From Parahaliea aestuarii (GTDB taxonomy: Bacteria; Pseudomonadota; Gammaproteobacteria; Pseudomonadales; Halieaceae), in NCBI RefSeq assembly GCF_008064635.1, contig NZ_VRYZ01000006.1, positions 248,001 through 312,000 of the forward strand: a stretch of 64,000 nucleotides of DNA. Direction: 5' to 3'. Position 1 is the stretch's first letter. Each line of letters opens with the position of its first letter. Below are positions 27,095-35,537 of the stretch, piece after piece. The notes beneath the pieces are model-generated. The model was not told the origin of the DNA. It saw only the letters and a program-made list of their open reading frames with translations, and made no database searches. A program made the position numbers and the translations under genes.

Positions 27095-28453
27095 TTAGAT
27101 CAGTGCCAGGGCGACCGCCGTGCTGTAGCAGACACTGGCCAGCACGGTGACGATACACAGCAGCATGGCACCGTTGTACAGCAGGGCGCGGCCGCCCCGC
27201 GGCCGGTCGGGGCCGAGATAATCCTCGCGGTTATTCAGCAGCAGCCAGCCGAAATAGGCGATCGGCAGCAGGAAGCCGCAAATCGCCGAGGTCGGAAGGA
27301 CCAGGTAAGCGCCGAGCGTGGACCACAGGAATACCCCGAGCACGGCCGGTGTCGGCAACAGTAACGCCAGCCGGTAGCGACGTGAGTGCGGCGCCCAGCC
27401 GAACAGGGCCGCGGCCGCCGCGCCGCAGCACAACATGTGCATCACCAGTGAGCCCACCGCCATGCCGAGTACGCCAAAGGCAAAGATCAGGCGCCCGGTA
27501 ACCGGGTTCAGGCCGGCGTCGACAAACATGCTGGCTGCCTGGGCCGGGGCCAGTTTGCCCCGGATATCCAGACCGCTGCCGTGAAAGGCGCCAGCGGCGG
27601 CAATCGCCATCAGGCTGGTCACCAGGATATAGGGCAGTACCAGGCCAATAACGATATCGTAGCGCGCCAGTTCCCGGTGCTCACGCTGCCAGCCCCGCTC
27701 CAGCAGGGTATAGCCGTAGACGAAGGTCATGTTGATACCCACCGCAGTGCCCAGCGCCGCCATCACCGTGGTGACGCCGGCGGCGTCAGTGGGCAGGGAT
27801 GAAGGCACAAAGCCGGCCAGCACGGCGCTCCAGTCCACCTGGCCGCTGAGGCTGGCGCTGGCCACCACCCAGGTAAAGGCCAGCACGATCATGGTACTGA
27901 GCAATTTGATGGCGGTTTCGAACACTTTGACTGGCCGCCCGCCAGCACCGTAGTTCCAGGCGGTGAAGGCGCACAGCGCCCACACCGCAACCGCCAGCAG
28001 GAACAGGTAGAGCTCTCGTCCCGGACCATCCTCGGGGCGAAAACCGCTGGCGACCGACACGATATCCTCCAGCATACCGGCGCTCAGCGGGTAGTGGGAA
28101 AAGCCCCAGATAATACTGGAGGCCAACGCGGCGACCGCCCACAGCCAGGCCAGCGACGGGCTGACGTAACGACGCATGGCTTCGTAGGGACGCTGGCCGC
28201 TACTCAGGGTCTGGTGTGACAGTGCAAACAGCATGATGCACCCGATCAGCATTGACAGCGGCTGCACCCACAGCAGTTCATAGCCGTACATCGCACCGAT
28301 GGTGAGGGAAGTGATGGCACTGCCGCCGCCGAGGGTCATTGCCCCCTGCAGCCAGCCCGGGCCGGACAGGCGCAGGTAGGCCGGCAGGCGCGCCAGCGCC
28401 GGCCTTTGCGCAAGCTGTTGCAGCGTCTGGATTTCCAGTGTCTGTTCGCTCAA
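27095..28453 (-). CDS. Nramp-related transporter lacking the metal-binding motifs
   Basis: A 452-residue inner-membrane protein with about eleven helices, read from a TTG start with AGAGG eight bases upstream. It is related to Nramp/MntH (LSGPGWLQGAMTLGGGSA at the first helix). The metal-coordinating DPGN is replaced by a GGGS-type sequence, and the helix-6 MPH motif by GINMT. It is therefore unlikely to carry Mn/Fe. It sits 26 bases after one Gfo/Idh/MocA gene and 22 before the other. Such degenerate Nramp proteins appear beside sugar oxidoreductases and may move an organic acid or keto sugar. This is an inference. Confidence 0.75.
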   Translation of the reverse strand: MSEQTLEIQTLQQLAQRPALARLPAYLRLSGPGWLQGAMTLGGGSAITSLTIGAMYGYELLWVQPLSMLIGCIMLFALSHQTLSSGQRPYEAMRRYVSPSLAWLWAVAALASSIIWGFSHYPLSAGMLEDIVSVASGFRPEDGPGRELYLFLLAVAVWALCAFTAWNYGAGGRPVKVFETAIKLLSTMIVLAFTWVVASASLSGQVDWSAVLAGFVPSSLPTDAAGVTTVMAALGTAVGINMTFVYGYTLLERGWQREHRELARYDIVIGLVLPYILVTSLMAIAAAGAFHGSGLDIRGKLAPAQAASMFVDAGLNPVTGRLIFAFGVLGMAVGSLVMHMLCCGAAAAALFGWAPHSRRYRLALLLPTPAVLGVFLWSTLGAYLVLPTSAICGFLLPIAYFGWLLLNNREDYLGPDRPRGGRALLYNGAMLLCIVTVLASVCYSTAVALALI

Positions 28454-28479
28454 GGGGTGTACCTCTGGCCGCTGCCGCG

Positions 28480-29634
28480 CTAGCGGTAGGACTGGCTCAT
28501 GTCGATGTTGGCCTCGATATCGGCTCTCTGGCGCAGGCTGGAGGCCTGTATACGCTGGTCGAGGGCGCGCTGGTAACGGGTGCTGTCCAGCGGCAGGCTG
28601 ACACTGGCGTCATCCCAGGTGGACAACAGCATGGCGTTGGCCAGCGCCAGTGAATCCAGACCCTCGGCGGCATCGGCGATCAACGGTTCTCCCCGGGTGA
28701 TGGCAGCGCAGAAGTTGGCCAGCACCGCGGCGTGCTGGTTGATGCTACGGTCCGGGGTGATGTCCTCGGTACGGGTCTCTGGCATACCGAACATGTCGCG
28801 GGTGCCGCGGCTGTACTCGGCCGTGCCGGGCGTGTTGTGCGTGCGCTGCAGGCGTGTACCGTCGAACAGCAGGCTGCCGCGATCGCCGACGATCTCCAGT
28901 CGGTTGCAGCCCGGGGCTTCGCCGGTGGAACCGACAAAGACGCCGCTGGCACCACCGGTAAACTCGAGATAGGCGGTGGCCTCGTCCTCGACTTCAATAT
29001 CGTGGTACTTGCCAAACTGGCAGAAGGCGCGCAGCCGCTCCGGCATGCCCACCAGCCACTGGAAGATATCGAGGTTGTGAATGCACTGGTTCACCAGCAG
29101 GCCGCCGCCCTCACCACGCCAGGTGGCGCGCCAGTCGCTGACCTGAAAATAGACTTCCGGTCGAAACCAGTGGGTCATGGTCCAGCTGCAGCGCACCAGT
29201 GTTCCCAGCTCGCCGCTCTGCACGATATCGCGCATGCGCACGAACAACGGATCGGTGCGCTGGTTCAACATCAAGGCAAACACCTGGCCGGGGGCACGGG
29301 CAGCCAGCAATTGCCCGCCCTCCGCCAGCGACAGGCCAAGCGGCTTCTCCATCAACACATGCAGGCCCGCAGCAAGGGAGTAGCATCCGCTATCCAGGTG
29401 CGCAAAGGTGGGGGTGGCAATCAGGACGGCATCGCAAACGCCCGCGTCGACCAGTTCGCGGTAATCGCCAAAGTGCGGCACACCCAACTCGGCCGCCAGC
29501 GGGTGCGGATTGCGACTGCACACGGCAGCAACCCTGCACCCCGGCACAAGGCCGGACTGGATGTGCTGTATATGCTGCTGGGCGATATTGCCGAGGCCGA
29601 TAACCCCGAGGCGAATTGTCGGGTCTGTTGTCAT
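28480..29634 (-). CDS. Gfo/Idh/MocA family oxidoreductase (2)
   Basis: A 384-residue NAD(P)-dependent oxidoreductase and first gene of the six-gene minus-strand operon. It has a clear Rossmann motif (LGVIGLGNIAQQHI, residues 9-22), the family segment VLMEKPLGLSLAEG with the catalytic-site Lys, and GGGLLVNQCIHNLDIFQWL in the substrate domain. It is cytoplasmic. The promoter is in the 190-base divergent region shared with uxuA, which contains the operator at 29710-29727, so both directions probably answer to the same regulator. Confidence 0.9.
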   Translation of the reverse strand: MTTDPTIRLGVIGLGNIAQQHIQHIQSGLVPGCRVAAVCSRNPHPLAAELGVPHFGDYRELVDAGVCDAVLIATPTFAHLDSGCYSLAAGLHVLMEKPLGLSLAEGGQLLAARAPGQVFALMLNQRTDPLFVRMRDIVQSGELGTLVRCSWTMTHWFRPEVYFQVSDWRATWRGEGGGLLVNQCIHNLDIFQWLVGMPERLRAFCQFGKYHDIEVEDEATAYLEFTGGASGVFVGSTGEAPGCNRLEIVGDRGSLLFDGTRLQRTHNTPGTAEYSRGTRDMFGMPETRTEDITPDRSINQHAAVLANFCAAITRGEPLIADAAEGLDSLALANAMLLSTWDDASVSLPLDSTRYQRALDQRIQASSLRQRADIEANIDMSQSYR

Positions 29635-29709
29635 ACTGTCCGGCTACCCTGTCATTATTTCCGGCTTGCCAGTACCACCCGACTCGGGCACACTCGAAAT
29701 TCTGGCAAG

Positions 29710-29727
29710 GTGGTAATACCAATTTAG
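29710..29727. promoter_or_regulatory. Putative UxuR/ExuR-type operator, copy 2 (divergent region)
   Basis: The perfect palindrome TGGTAATACCA with a flanking AATTTAG repeats, in inverse orientation, the 18 bases at 20072-20089. It lies between the Gfo/Idh/MocA operon (minus) and uxuA (plus), 98 bases before the uxuA ATG and 76 before the other start. It is positioned to control both directions. Confidence 0.72.
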
Positions 29728-29824
29728 GGTCTCAGTTGGCTCCCCGGGTGTCAAGCTGTAAACGTCATGCAGCTCCCTTTGCGCAACGAGACGGACAGCA
29801 ACCGTACCTTACGGCAGGCAGAGT

Positions 29825-31015
29825 ATGCAGGAAACATGGCGATGGTTCGGCCCCGATGACCCGGTCAGCCTGCGCAATATCGTACAGGCCGGCGCCCGCG
29901 GCGTGGTGACCTCCCTGCACCACATCCCCACCGGTGAGCCCTGGCCGCTGGAGGAGATTCTCGAGCGCAAGCGCCAGATCGAGGCCGCCGGCCTCAGCTG
30001 GGCGGTGGTAGAGAGCATTCCCCTGCACAACGACCTGAAAACACGCAGCGGCAATTACCGCCAACTACTGGAGAACTACCAGACGTCGGTGCGCAATGTC
30101 GGCGCCGCCGGTATCGAAGTAGTGTGCTACAACTTCATGCCGGTGGTCGACTGGACCCGCACCAACCTCGCCTACAACCTGCCCAACTCGAGCCAGGCAT
30201 TGCGCTTCGAGATGACCGACTTCGCCGCCTACGATGTCTGCATGCTGCAGCGGGAAGGTGCTGAAAACGATTATCCGGCAGCGCTGCTGACCCGGGCCAG
30301 GCAGCGTTTTGAAACGATGAGCGACGAAGAGCGCGCACTGCTGGAAAAAAACATCATCGCCGGGCTGCCCGGCGGCGAAGGCTCCTATGACCGGGAGGGC
30401 ATTCGCCAGGCCATCGCCGAATTTATCGCCCTGGGTACCGAGGGCATGCGCGACAACCTGCTGGCCTTCCTGCAGGCCGTGATCCCGGTTGCGGAAGAGG
30501 CCGGCGTGCGCATGTGTATCCACCCGGATGACCCGCCCTTTTCCCTGTTCGGCCTGCCGCGGGTGGTATCCACCGCCGACGACGCACGAACCCTGTTCAA
30601 CGCCGTGCCCAGCCCCAACAATGGGCTGACACTCTGTGCCGGTTCCTTCGGCGCCCGCGCCGACAATGACCTGGTGGGTATAGCCCGGGAGTTCGGCGAG
30701 CGCATTCACTTCGTGCACCTGCGCAACATCCGCCGCGAGGACGACGGTTCCTTTTACGAATCGGAACACCTCGATGGCGACAACGACATGGTGGGGCTGA
30801 TCGACGCCCTGCTCGAGGAAGAGCAGCGCCGCGCCCGCGAAGGGCGCAGCGACCGCATTCCCATGCGACCCGACCACGGCCACCTGATGGGTGACGAAAT
30901 CGGCAAGCCCGGCGTCAATCCCGGCTACTCCTTCGGCGGACGCCTCAAGGGCCTGGCGGAACTGCGCGGAGTCATCCACACCCTGGAAACTCTGCGCAAG
31001 CGGGCGGCGAGCTGA
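29825..31015 (+). CDS. uxuA: Mannonate dehydratase
   Basis: A 396-residue UxuA-family enzyme that converts D-mannonate to 2-keto-3-deoxy-gluconate. The N-terminus QETWRWFGPDDPVSLRNI, VVTSLHHIPTGEPW, the metal-binding region with RMCIHPDDPP, and the DHGHLMGDE motif near the C-terminus are all typical. Length matches the family (about 390-400). It is the first gene of the plus-strand operon with its regulator and a fructuronate-reductase-type enzyme. The divergent region upstream holds the 18-bp operator. UxaC (uronate isomerase) and the KDG kinase/aldolase are not in the window. Confidence 0.95.
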   Translation: MQETWRWFGPDDPVSLRNIVQAGARGVVTSLHHIPTGEPWPLEEILERKRQIEAAGLSWAVVESIPLHNDLKTRSGNYRQLLENYQTSVRNVGAAGIEVVCYNFMPVVDWTRTNLAYNLPNSSQALRFEMTDFAAYDVCMLQREGAENDYPAALLTRARQRFETMSDEERALLEKNIIAGLPGGEGSYDREGIRQAIAEFIALGTEGMRDNLLAFLQAVIPVAEEAGVRMCIHPDDPPFSLFGLPRVVSTADDARTLFNAVPSPNNGLTLCAGSFGARADNDLVGIAREFGERIHFVHLRNIRREDDGSFYESEHLDGDNDMVGLIDALLEEEQRRAREGRSDRIPMRPDHGHLMGDEIGKPGVNPGYSFGGRLKGLAELRGVIHTLETLRKRAAS

Positions 31016-31025
31016 ACATCCGGAA

Positions 31026-31040
31026 GCGCCCTGTGGGCGC
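31026..31040 (+). other. Small GC hairpin between uxuA and its regulator
   Basis: A six-base perfect stem (GCGCCC/GGGCGC) with a three-base loop lies ten bases after the uxuA stop. There is no T-run, so it is more likely an attenuating or mRNA-stabilising hairpin than a strong terminator; it could lower regulator expression relative to uxuA. Confidence 0.35.
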
Positions 31041-31156
31041 CGGTGGCAGCCTGGATTGGCCTTACCAGTTTACCGCCTGCAGGCCTTGCATTAAGCTGCC
31101 TTCAGGGTGTGCCACCGCGGGCGCACGACCAACGCAATAACCCGGGGCAGCCAGGC

Positions 31157-31846
31157 ATGAAGATTCGGACGGTAAAAGTACAACGGCTTTACCTGCAGGT
31201 GGCAGACCAGTTGCGCCAGCTGATACGCCAGGGCACGCCACCGCCCGGAGAGCGCCTGCCCTCGGAACGGGATCTCGCCGAGGAGTTCGGCGTCGGCCGC
31301 CCCACCATCCGGGAAGCAATGATTGCGCTGGAAATCGCCGGGCTGGTGCAGATTCGCTCCGGCTCAGGCGTCTATGTGCTGAAGCGGCCCGGCAAAGCCC
31401 TGCCGGTGGCCAACGATCCCGGCCCCTTTGAGATTCTCGAGGCACGCATGCTGTTCGAAGCCGAGGCCTGTGCACTGGCGGCGGAACGTATCGGCAGTGA
31501 GCAACTGGCAAGCCTCAGCGAACTGCTTGCGGAAATGGAGCAGGAGAACCAGCTGGAAACCATGACCGAGGCAGCCGATGAAAAGTTTCACTGCGTGATC
31601 GCTGAGGCCTGCGGCAACAGTGCTATCTCCGGCACAGTGCGCTGGCTGTGGCAATTGCGCAATGAATCGGAAATCAGCACCCACTTTCACCAGCGTGTGC
31701 GTCAGGAGGGCAGCCGCCCCATCATCGACGACCACCGCCGCATCCTCAACGCACTGCAGGAGGGCAAGGCCAGCGCCGCGCGCAATGCCATGCGCAAGCA
31801 TCTGCAGCGGGTGATCGACGACCTGCTGGCTGAAAGCCAGGACTGA
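31157..31846 (+). CDS. GntR/FadR-family transcriptional regulator (UxuR/ExuR-like)
   Basis: A 229-residue regulator. The winged helix at residues 1-75 has SERDLAEEFGVGRPTIREAM and the wing GSGVYVLKRP. The all-helical FCD ligand domain (about 95-225) carries metal-ligand candidates in DEKFHCVIAEACGN and DDHRRIL. The start at 31157 (MKIRTVKVQ) gives the standard length. It lies between uxuA and the uxuB-type gene, the usual position for a pathway-specific repressor released by a hexuronate or its product. The two operator copies at 20072-20089 and 29710-29727 fit its family's preferred sequence. I leave out a symbol because UxuR, ExuR and KdgR-like proteins cannot be separated by eye. Confidence 0.87.
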   Translation: MKIRTVKVQRLYLQVADQLRQLIRQGTPPPGERLPSERDLAEEFGVGRPTIREAMIALEIAGLVQIRSGSGVYVLKRPGKALPVANDPGPFEILEARMLFEAEACALAAERIGSEQLASLSELLAEMEQENQLETMTEAADEKFHCVIAEACGNSAISGTVRWLWQLRNESEISTHFHQRVRQEGSRPIIDDHRRILNALQEGKASAARNAMRKHLQRVIDDLLAESQD

Positions 31847-31868
31847 TACCACCTTCTTACGAGTTGCC

Positions 31869-33302
31869 ATGCACCGCCTGTCTGCCAATACCACCGACCA
31901 ATTGCCCGCCACCGTCGAACACTTCGGGTATGACCGGACGCGCCTGCGCCACGGTATCCTCCACCTCGGCGTCGGCGCCTTTCACCGCGCCCACCAGGCG
32001 GTCTACACCGACACGGCGATTGCCCTGAGCGGGGGCGACTGGGGGATTGTCGGTGCCAGCCTGCGCAGCGACAGCGTAGCGCGACAACTCAATCCCCAGG
32101 ATGGCCTTTACACGGTGCGCAGCGAAGATGCGAACGGCCAGCAGCTACGCCTGATCGGCGCTTTGCAACAGGTGCTGGTGGCCTCGCAGGAGCGCGACCG
32201 GTTAAACGCCCTGATGGCAGATCCCGCTATGCGTGTGATCACCTTGACCGTCACCGAAAAGGGCTACTGCCTGGGCGCGGACGGCTGGTCGCTGGACAGC
32301 GAACACCCGGATATACAGCGAGACCTGGATAACCCTGCCGCGGCAGTATCCGCCATCGGCGTGCTCGCCCACGGCCTGCATCTGCGCTATTGCCATTCAG
32401 CCGCACCGCTGACGGTGATCAGTTGCGACAATCTGTCGGAAAACAGCGCCCGGCTGGCGGCGGCCCTGCGCGACTACCTGCAGCTCAGCTATCCCGAGTG
32501 CCTGTCCTGGCTGACGGAGGCCGTTACCTTTCCCTGTTCCATGGTCGATCGCATCGTGCCGGCGCCCGGCGCCGGGGTACTGGAAGAACAGGCGCGGTTG
32601 CTCGGCCTGCGCGATGAAGCCGCGGTGGTGACCGAGGGCTTCAGCCAGTGGATTATCGAAAACCGCTTTGCCACGGATGTTCCCGACTGGGCCGGCGCGG
32701 GCGCCCTGTTGGTCGGGGACATCCGACCCTACGAGTCGCTGAAACTGGGACTGCTCAATGCCAGCCATTCCGCTATTGCCTATCTCGGCCTGCTGCTGGA
32801 CAAAACCAGCGTGGCCGACGTGGTGGCAGACCCGCCGCTGCGCGACTACCTGCAACGCCTGATGGCCCGCGACCTGATTCCCGCCCTGCGGGCGCCGGCC
32901 GGCTTCGATCTGCCGGACTACGCAGACCAACTGCTACAGCGCTTTGCCAACCCCGGCCTGCACCACCGCTGCAGCCAGATTGCCATGGACGCTACCGAGA
33001 AAATTCGCCAGCGCTGGCTGCCGGCCCTGGAGGCCCGGTCCGGCGACCTGCTGCTGCGGGCGCTGGCCGCCTGGTGCTCGGTGGTGTTGCACAGCGACCT
33101 GGAAATTGACGACCCGAGGCGCGATACCTTGCTGGCGATCCGGGCCAGTACAGATGGGGATACAACCCGATTGACCCGCTTGCTGGGCACCCTGGGCATT
33201 GCCGTCAGTGAAGCGCCGCTATGGCGGGAACGACTCCCCGTCCTGCAGCGCTACTGCGCCGACATTCGTGCGGGAAAGCTGCGGGAATTGCTGGCGACCT
33301 GA
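31869..33302 (+). CDS. uxuB: Mannitol dehydrogenase family protein, probable fructuronate reductase
   Basis: A 477-residue long-chain polyol dehydrogenase of the MtlD/UxuB family. The NAD-binding region ILHLGVGAFHRAHQA (about 26-40), CDNLSENS, and the active-site segment KLGLLNASHSAIAYLGLL with Lys, Asn and His are clear. With uxuA and a UxuR-like regulator in the same operon, reduction of fructuronate to mannonate is the most likely reaction. Mannitol or tagaturonate dehydrogenase activity is possible by sequence alone. It starts 22 bases after the regulator gene. Confidence 0.85.
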   Translation: MHRLSANTTDQLPATVEHFGYDRTRLRHGILHLGVGAFHRAHQAVYTDTAIALSGGDWGIVGASLRSDSVARQLNPQDGLYTVRSEDANGQQLRLIGALQQVLVASQERDRLNALMADPAMRVITLTVTEKGYCLGADGWSLDSEHPDIQRDLDNPAAAVSAIGVLAHGLHLRYCHSAAPLTVISCDNLSENSARLAAALRDYLQLSYPECLSWLTEAVTFPCSMVDRIVPAPGAGVLEEQARLLGLRDEAAVVTEGFSQWIIENRFATDVPDWAGAGALLVGDIRPYESLKLGLLNASHSAIAYLGLLLDKTSVADVVADPPLRDYLQRLMARDLIPALRAPAGFDLPDYADQLLQRFANPGLHHRCSQIAMDATEKIRQRWLPALEARSGDLLLRALAAWCSVVLHSDLEIDDPRRDTLLAIRASTDGDTTRLTRLLGTLGIAVSEAPLWRERLPVLQRYCADIRAGKLRELLAT

Positions 33303-33322
33303 GCAGCAACCCGGATACGACA

Positions 33323-33342
33323 GAGGGCGCCGCAGCGCCCTC
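33323..33342. terminator. Hairpin between convergent uxuB and FHA genes
   Basis: A perfect eight-base stem (GAGGGCGC/GCGCCCTC) with a CGCA loop lies 20 bases after the uxuB-type stop and 26 before the FHA gene stop. The T-run is weak in both directions, but the position between converging operons favours a bidirectional terminator. Confidence 0.55.
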
Positions 33343-33368
33343 CAGAGATTCACCGGTGCCGCGGGTAA

Positions 33369-34457
33369 CTACAGCAGCAGGAACCAGGCCGCGGCGGCAG
33401 CGGCTACGACCACGACAGCCCCCACCGCTATCATCAATCCCTTGTTGCCAGACGACGTCCCGGCGCCAGCGGCGGCCGCACCCGCGGGCTGACTGCCGGA
33501 CGGCCTGCCGGCAGACGCGGTTTCGGCGCCGGCGGCAGTCCGGAAGATGAGCGTGGCCACCCCCAGGCGAATCTCGTCGCCGTCCGCCAGATAGGCGGTC
33601 AGGCGCTTTTCGCCGTTGACGAAAATACCGTTGGCGGATACCAGGTTGACCAGCCGCCAGCGGCCGTCCTGGTGGATCAACTGGGCGTGGCGAGCCGACA
33701 CACTGGGCTCGGAGATCAGCACCTCACAGTTCGGATCGCGGCCGATCTCCCAGACATCGGGTTCGCTGCCGTCCCCGAGCTGCAACTCCAGTGCCTCGCC
33801 GCCTTCCCCGGTTATCGATACCAGGATCAGGTGGGGCAGGTCGGAGGCGCGCTCCATCTGCAGCGGCGAGGTCTCGGCCTCGGCCATGGCATCCAGCGAC
33901 AGCACCCGGGTGCTGTCACTGGTGCCGGAATCGGTCCAGCTTCCGGGAAGATCCACCGGCTTCGGCGAGGGCGCCGGTGCCGGTTTTGGAGGCGGCGCTG
34001 GCTCGGCTGCCGCCGGGGGCTCCGGTGGCGGTTCGGCTTTGGGTTCTGCAGCCGGTGCCGGTTCGGCGGCCACTTCAGGCGTCGGTGGCGGCTCGGCGGC
34101 GGCCATCGAGACCACCGTGGCATCGGAGTCAGGCACGCCAACCACCGTGGCATCCATATCGGCGGCGCCGCCGCTCAGCACGACCACGAAGGTGTACTTG
34201 TCAAAACTGAGGCTGTCGCCATCGCGCAGCGTGGTTTCGCCGCTGGTGACCTGCCCGTTGACCTGGGTGCCATTGGCCGAGCCCAGATCTTCCACCGTAA
34301 GACTCTCACCCTTGACCCGCAATACGGCGTGCCCGCGGGAAACCCGGGGGTCATCAATGGTGATCTCGCAATCAGCCGAGCGGCCGACCCGTTGCTCTCC
34401 CTCGAGAACAAGTCGGCTGCCGTCCGCCGCAACCAGTTCTGCACTAAACTCAGACAT
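33369..34457 (-). CDS. Twin FHA-domain, tail-anchored membrane protein
   Basis: A 362-residue protein and last gene of the redox operon. FHA1 is at about 15-92 (VGRS, SRGHA, SANGT); a Pro/Ala/Glu linker spans about 100-205; FHA2 is at about 225-308 (IGRD, SARHA, SANGIFVN). A C-terminal membrane helix (LMIAVGAVVVVAAAAAAWFLLL, split by hand at 341-362) leaves almost no periplasmic part. The linker carries two DATVV repeats (102-106 and 112-116); the kinase at 52341-53876 has the same pentapeptide in its N-terminal tail. FHA domains bind phosphothreonine, so this is likely a reader or scaffold for that kinase and the PP2C encoded 15 bases upstream. Confidence 0.9.
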   Translation of the reverse strand: MSEFSAELVAADGSRLVLEGEQRVGRSADCEITIDDPRVSRGHAVLRVKGESLTVEDLGSANGTQVNGQVTSGETTLRDGDSLSFDKYTFVVVLSGGAADMDATVVGVPDSDATVVSMAAAEPPPTPEVAAEPAPAAEPKAEPPPEPPAAAEPAPPPKPAPAPSPKPVDLPGSWTDSGTSDSTRVLSLDAMAEAETSPLQMERASDLPHLILVSITGEGGEALELQLGDGSEPDVWEIGRDPNCEVLISEPSVSARHAQLIHQDGRWRLVNLVSANGIFVNGEKRLTAYLADGDEIRLGVATLIFRTAAGAETASAGRPSGSQPAGAAAAGAGTSSGNKGLMIAVGAVVVVAAAAAAWFLLL

Positions 34458-34472
34458 GATTCTATTCCCTGC

Positions 34473-35537
34473 TCAGCCCGCGGCAATAATGCCGAGGCTG
34501 TATACCACACTTCCCGCCACCAGTACCGCCGCAACCACCCAAAAAATGGTGCGATTGCGGCCCTGCTCTCGTTCCCGCTGCATCGCCTCCCGGGCCGCGG
34601 CGATCTCGCTGGCGGACATCATCTGGGTGGATTCCGGCTGACTCGGGTTCGGCGTGGTCGCTGCCGAGTTCTTGCGCGCCACGACCCGGCGCACCGCCGG
34701 GATCGGGGCCGGCACTTCCTCCCCGTCCACCGCTTCCAGTTCCGGCAGGCCGCTGTACTCACCGCTGGACGGATCGTAGGTCCACAGTACTTCCGGCTCC
34801 AGCAGCCCCGCCTCGGAGCTGGCGGCCACCCCCGGTAATACGATTACCGTAATATTGTCGCGCCCCCCGGCCTGTACTGCCGTTTCGACCAGGGCGTCGC
34901 AGCGCGCTTCCAGGGAGCGGTCGGAAGACAGGATCTCGCTGAGCACTGCGCTGTCCAGCACGTCCGACAGGCCATCGCTGCACAGCACCAGGACCTGGCC
35001 CGGCGCCAGCCGGCCGCAATTGATGCCCACTTCCAGCTTGTCGTCTTCCTGCAGGCCGATCGCCTGCACAATCACGTTCTTGCGCGGGTGATTGCGGGCC
35101 TGTGCCAGGGTGATCTGGCCCTTGGCCAGCAGGGCCTGGACATAGGAGTGATCCCGGGTCAGCAGCTTGAGCTGGCCGTCCCAGAGATAGGCGCGACTAT
35201 CGCCTACCCAGGCCAGTTCGTAGTCGCCCTCGGAGAAGCGGGCCACCACCACGGTGGAGGCCATGCCGGCCTTGCCGCGCCCCTGGGCAACCGCCGCCAT
35301 CACCTCGCGGTTGGCAGTGCGGATTCCCTCTTCAATGGAGCGGCCTGCGGCCACCTCGCGCTGAATGACCTCGCAGGTAATGGCGCTGGCCACCTCACCC
35401 GCCTGGTGTCCACCGACACCGTCGGCAACAATGGCCAGCGACAGGGACCCGTCCAGCAGGTAGGCGTCTTCATTATGATTGCGCTGCCCCACATGTGTGG
35501 CACCACTTCCTTCAGCAACCACCTCCAATGCGCTCAC
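34473..35537 (-). CDS. PP2C-type Ser/Thr protein phosphatase with C-terminal membrane helix
   Basis: A 354-residue phosphatase starting at a GTG that overlaps the preceding cytochrome stop as GTGA. PPM motifs are complete: GQRNHNEDAYL (Asp24), VADGVGGHQAGE (Asp39), CSDGLSD and GGRDNITVIV. The catalytic domain spans about 1-245. A linker with RRVVARKN and a final helix (about 330-350) anchor it in the inner membrane with the catalytic part cytoplasmic. It is translationally coupled to a multihaem cytochrome gene, which is an unusual neighbour. It probably reverses Ser/Thr phosphorylation by the kinases at 11470-12978 and/or 52341-53876. Confidence 0.92.
   Translation of the reverse strand: MSALEVVAEGSGATHVGQRNHNEDAYLLDGSLSLAIVADGVGGHQAGEVASAITCEVIQREVAAGRSIEEGIRTANREVMAAVAQGRGKAGMASTVVVARFSEGDYELAWVGDSRAYLWDGQLKLLTRDHSYVQALLAKGQITLAQARNHPRKNVIVQAIGLQEDDKLEVGINCGRLAPGQVLVLCSDGLSDVLDSAVLSEILSSDRSLEARCDALVETAVQAGGRDNITVIVLPGVAASSEAGLLEPEVLWTYDPSSGEYSGLPELEAVDGEEVPAPIPAVRRVVARKNSAATTPNPSQPESTQMMSASEIAAAREAMQREREQGRNRTIFWVVAAVLVAGSVVYSLGIIAAG

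Noticed and set aside
27095-28453. Manganese/iron importer MntH
   Set aside because: The DPGN and MPH metal-binding motifs are missing and no Fur or MntR box is nearby.
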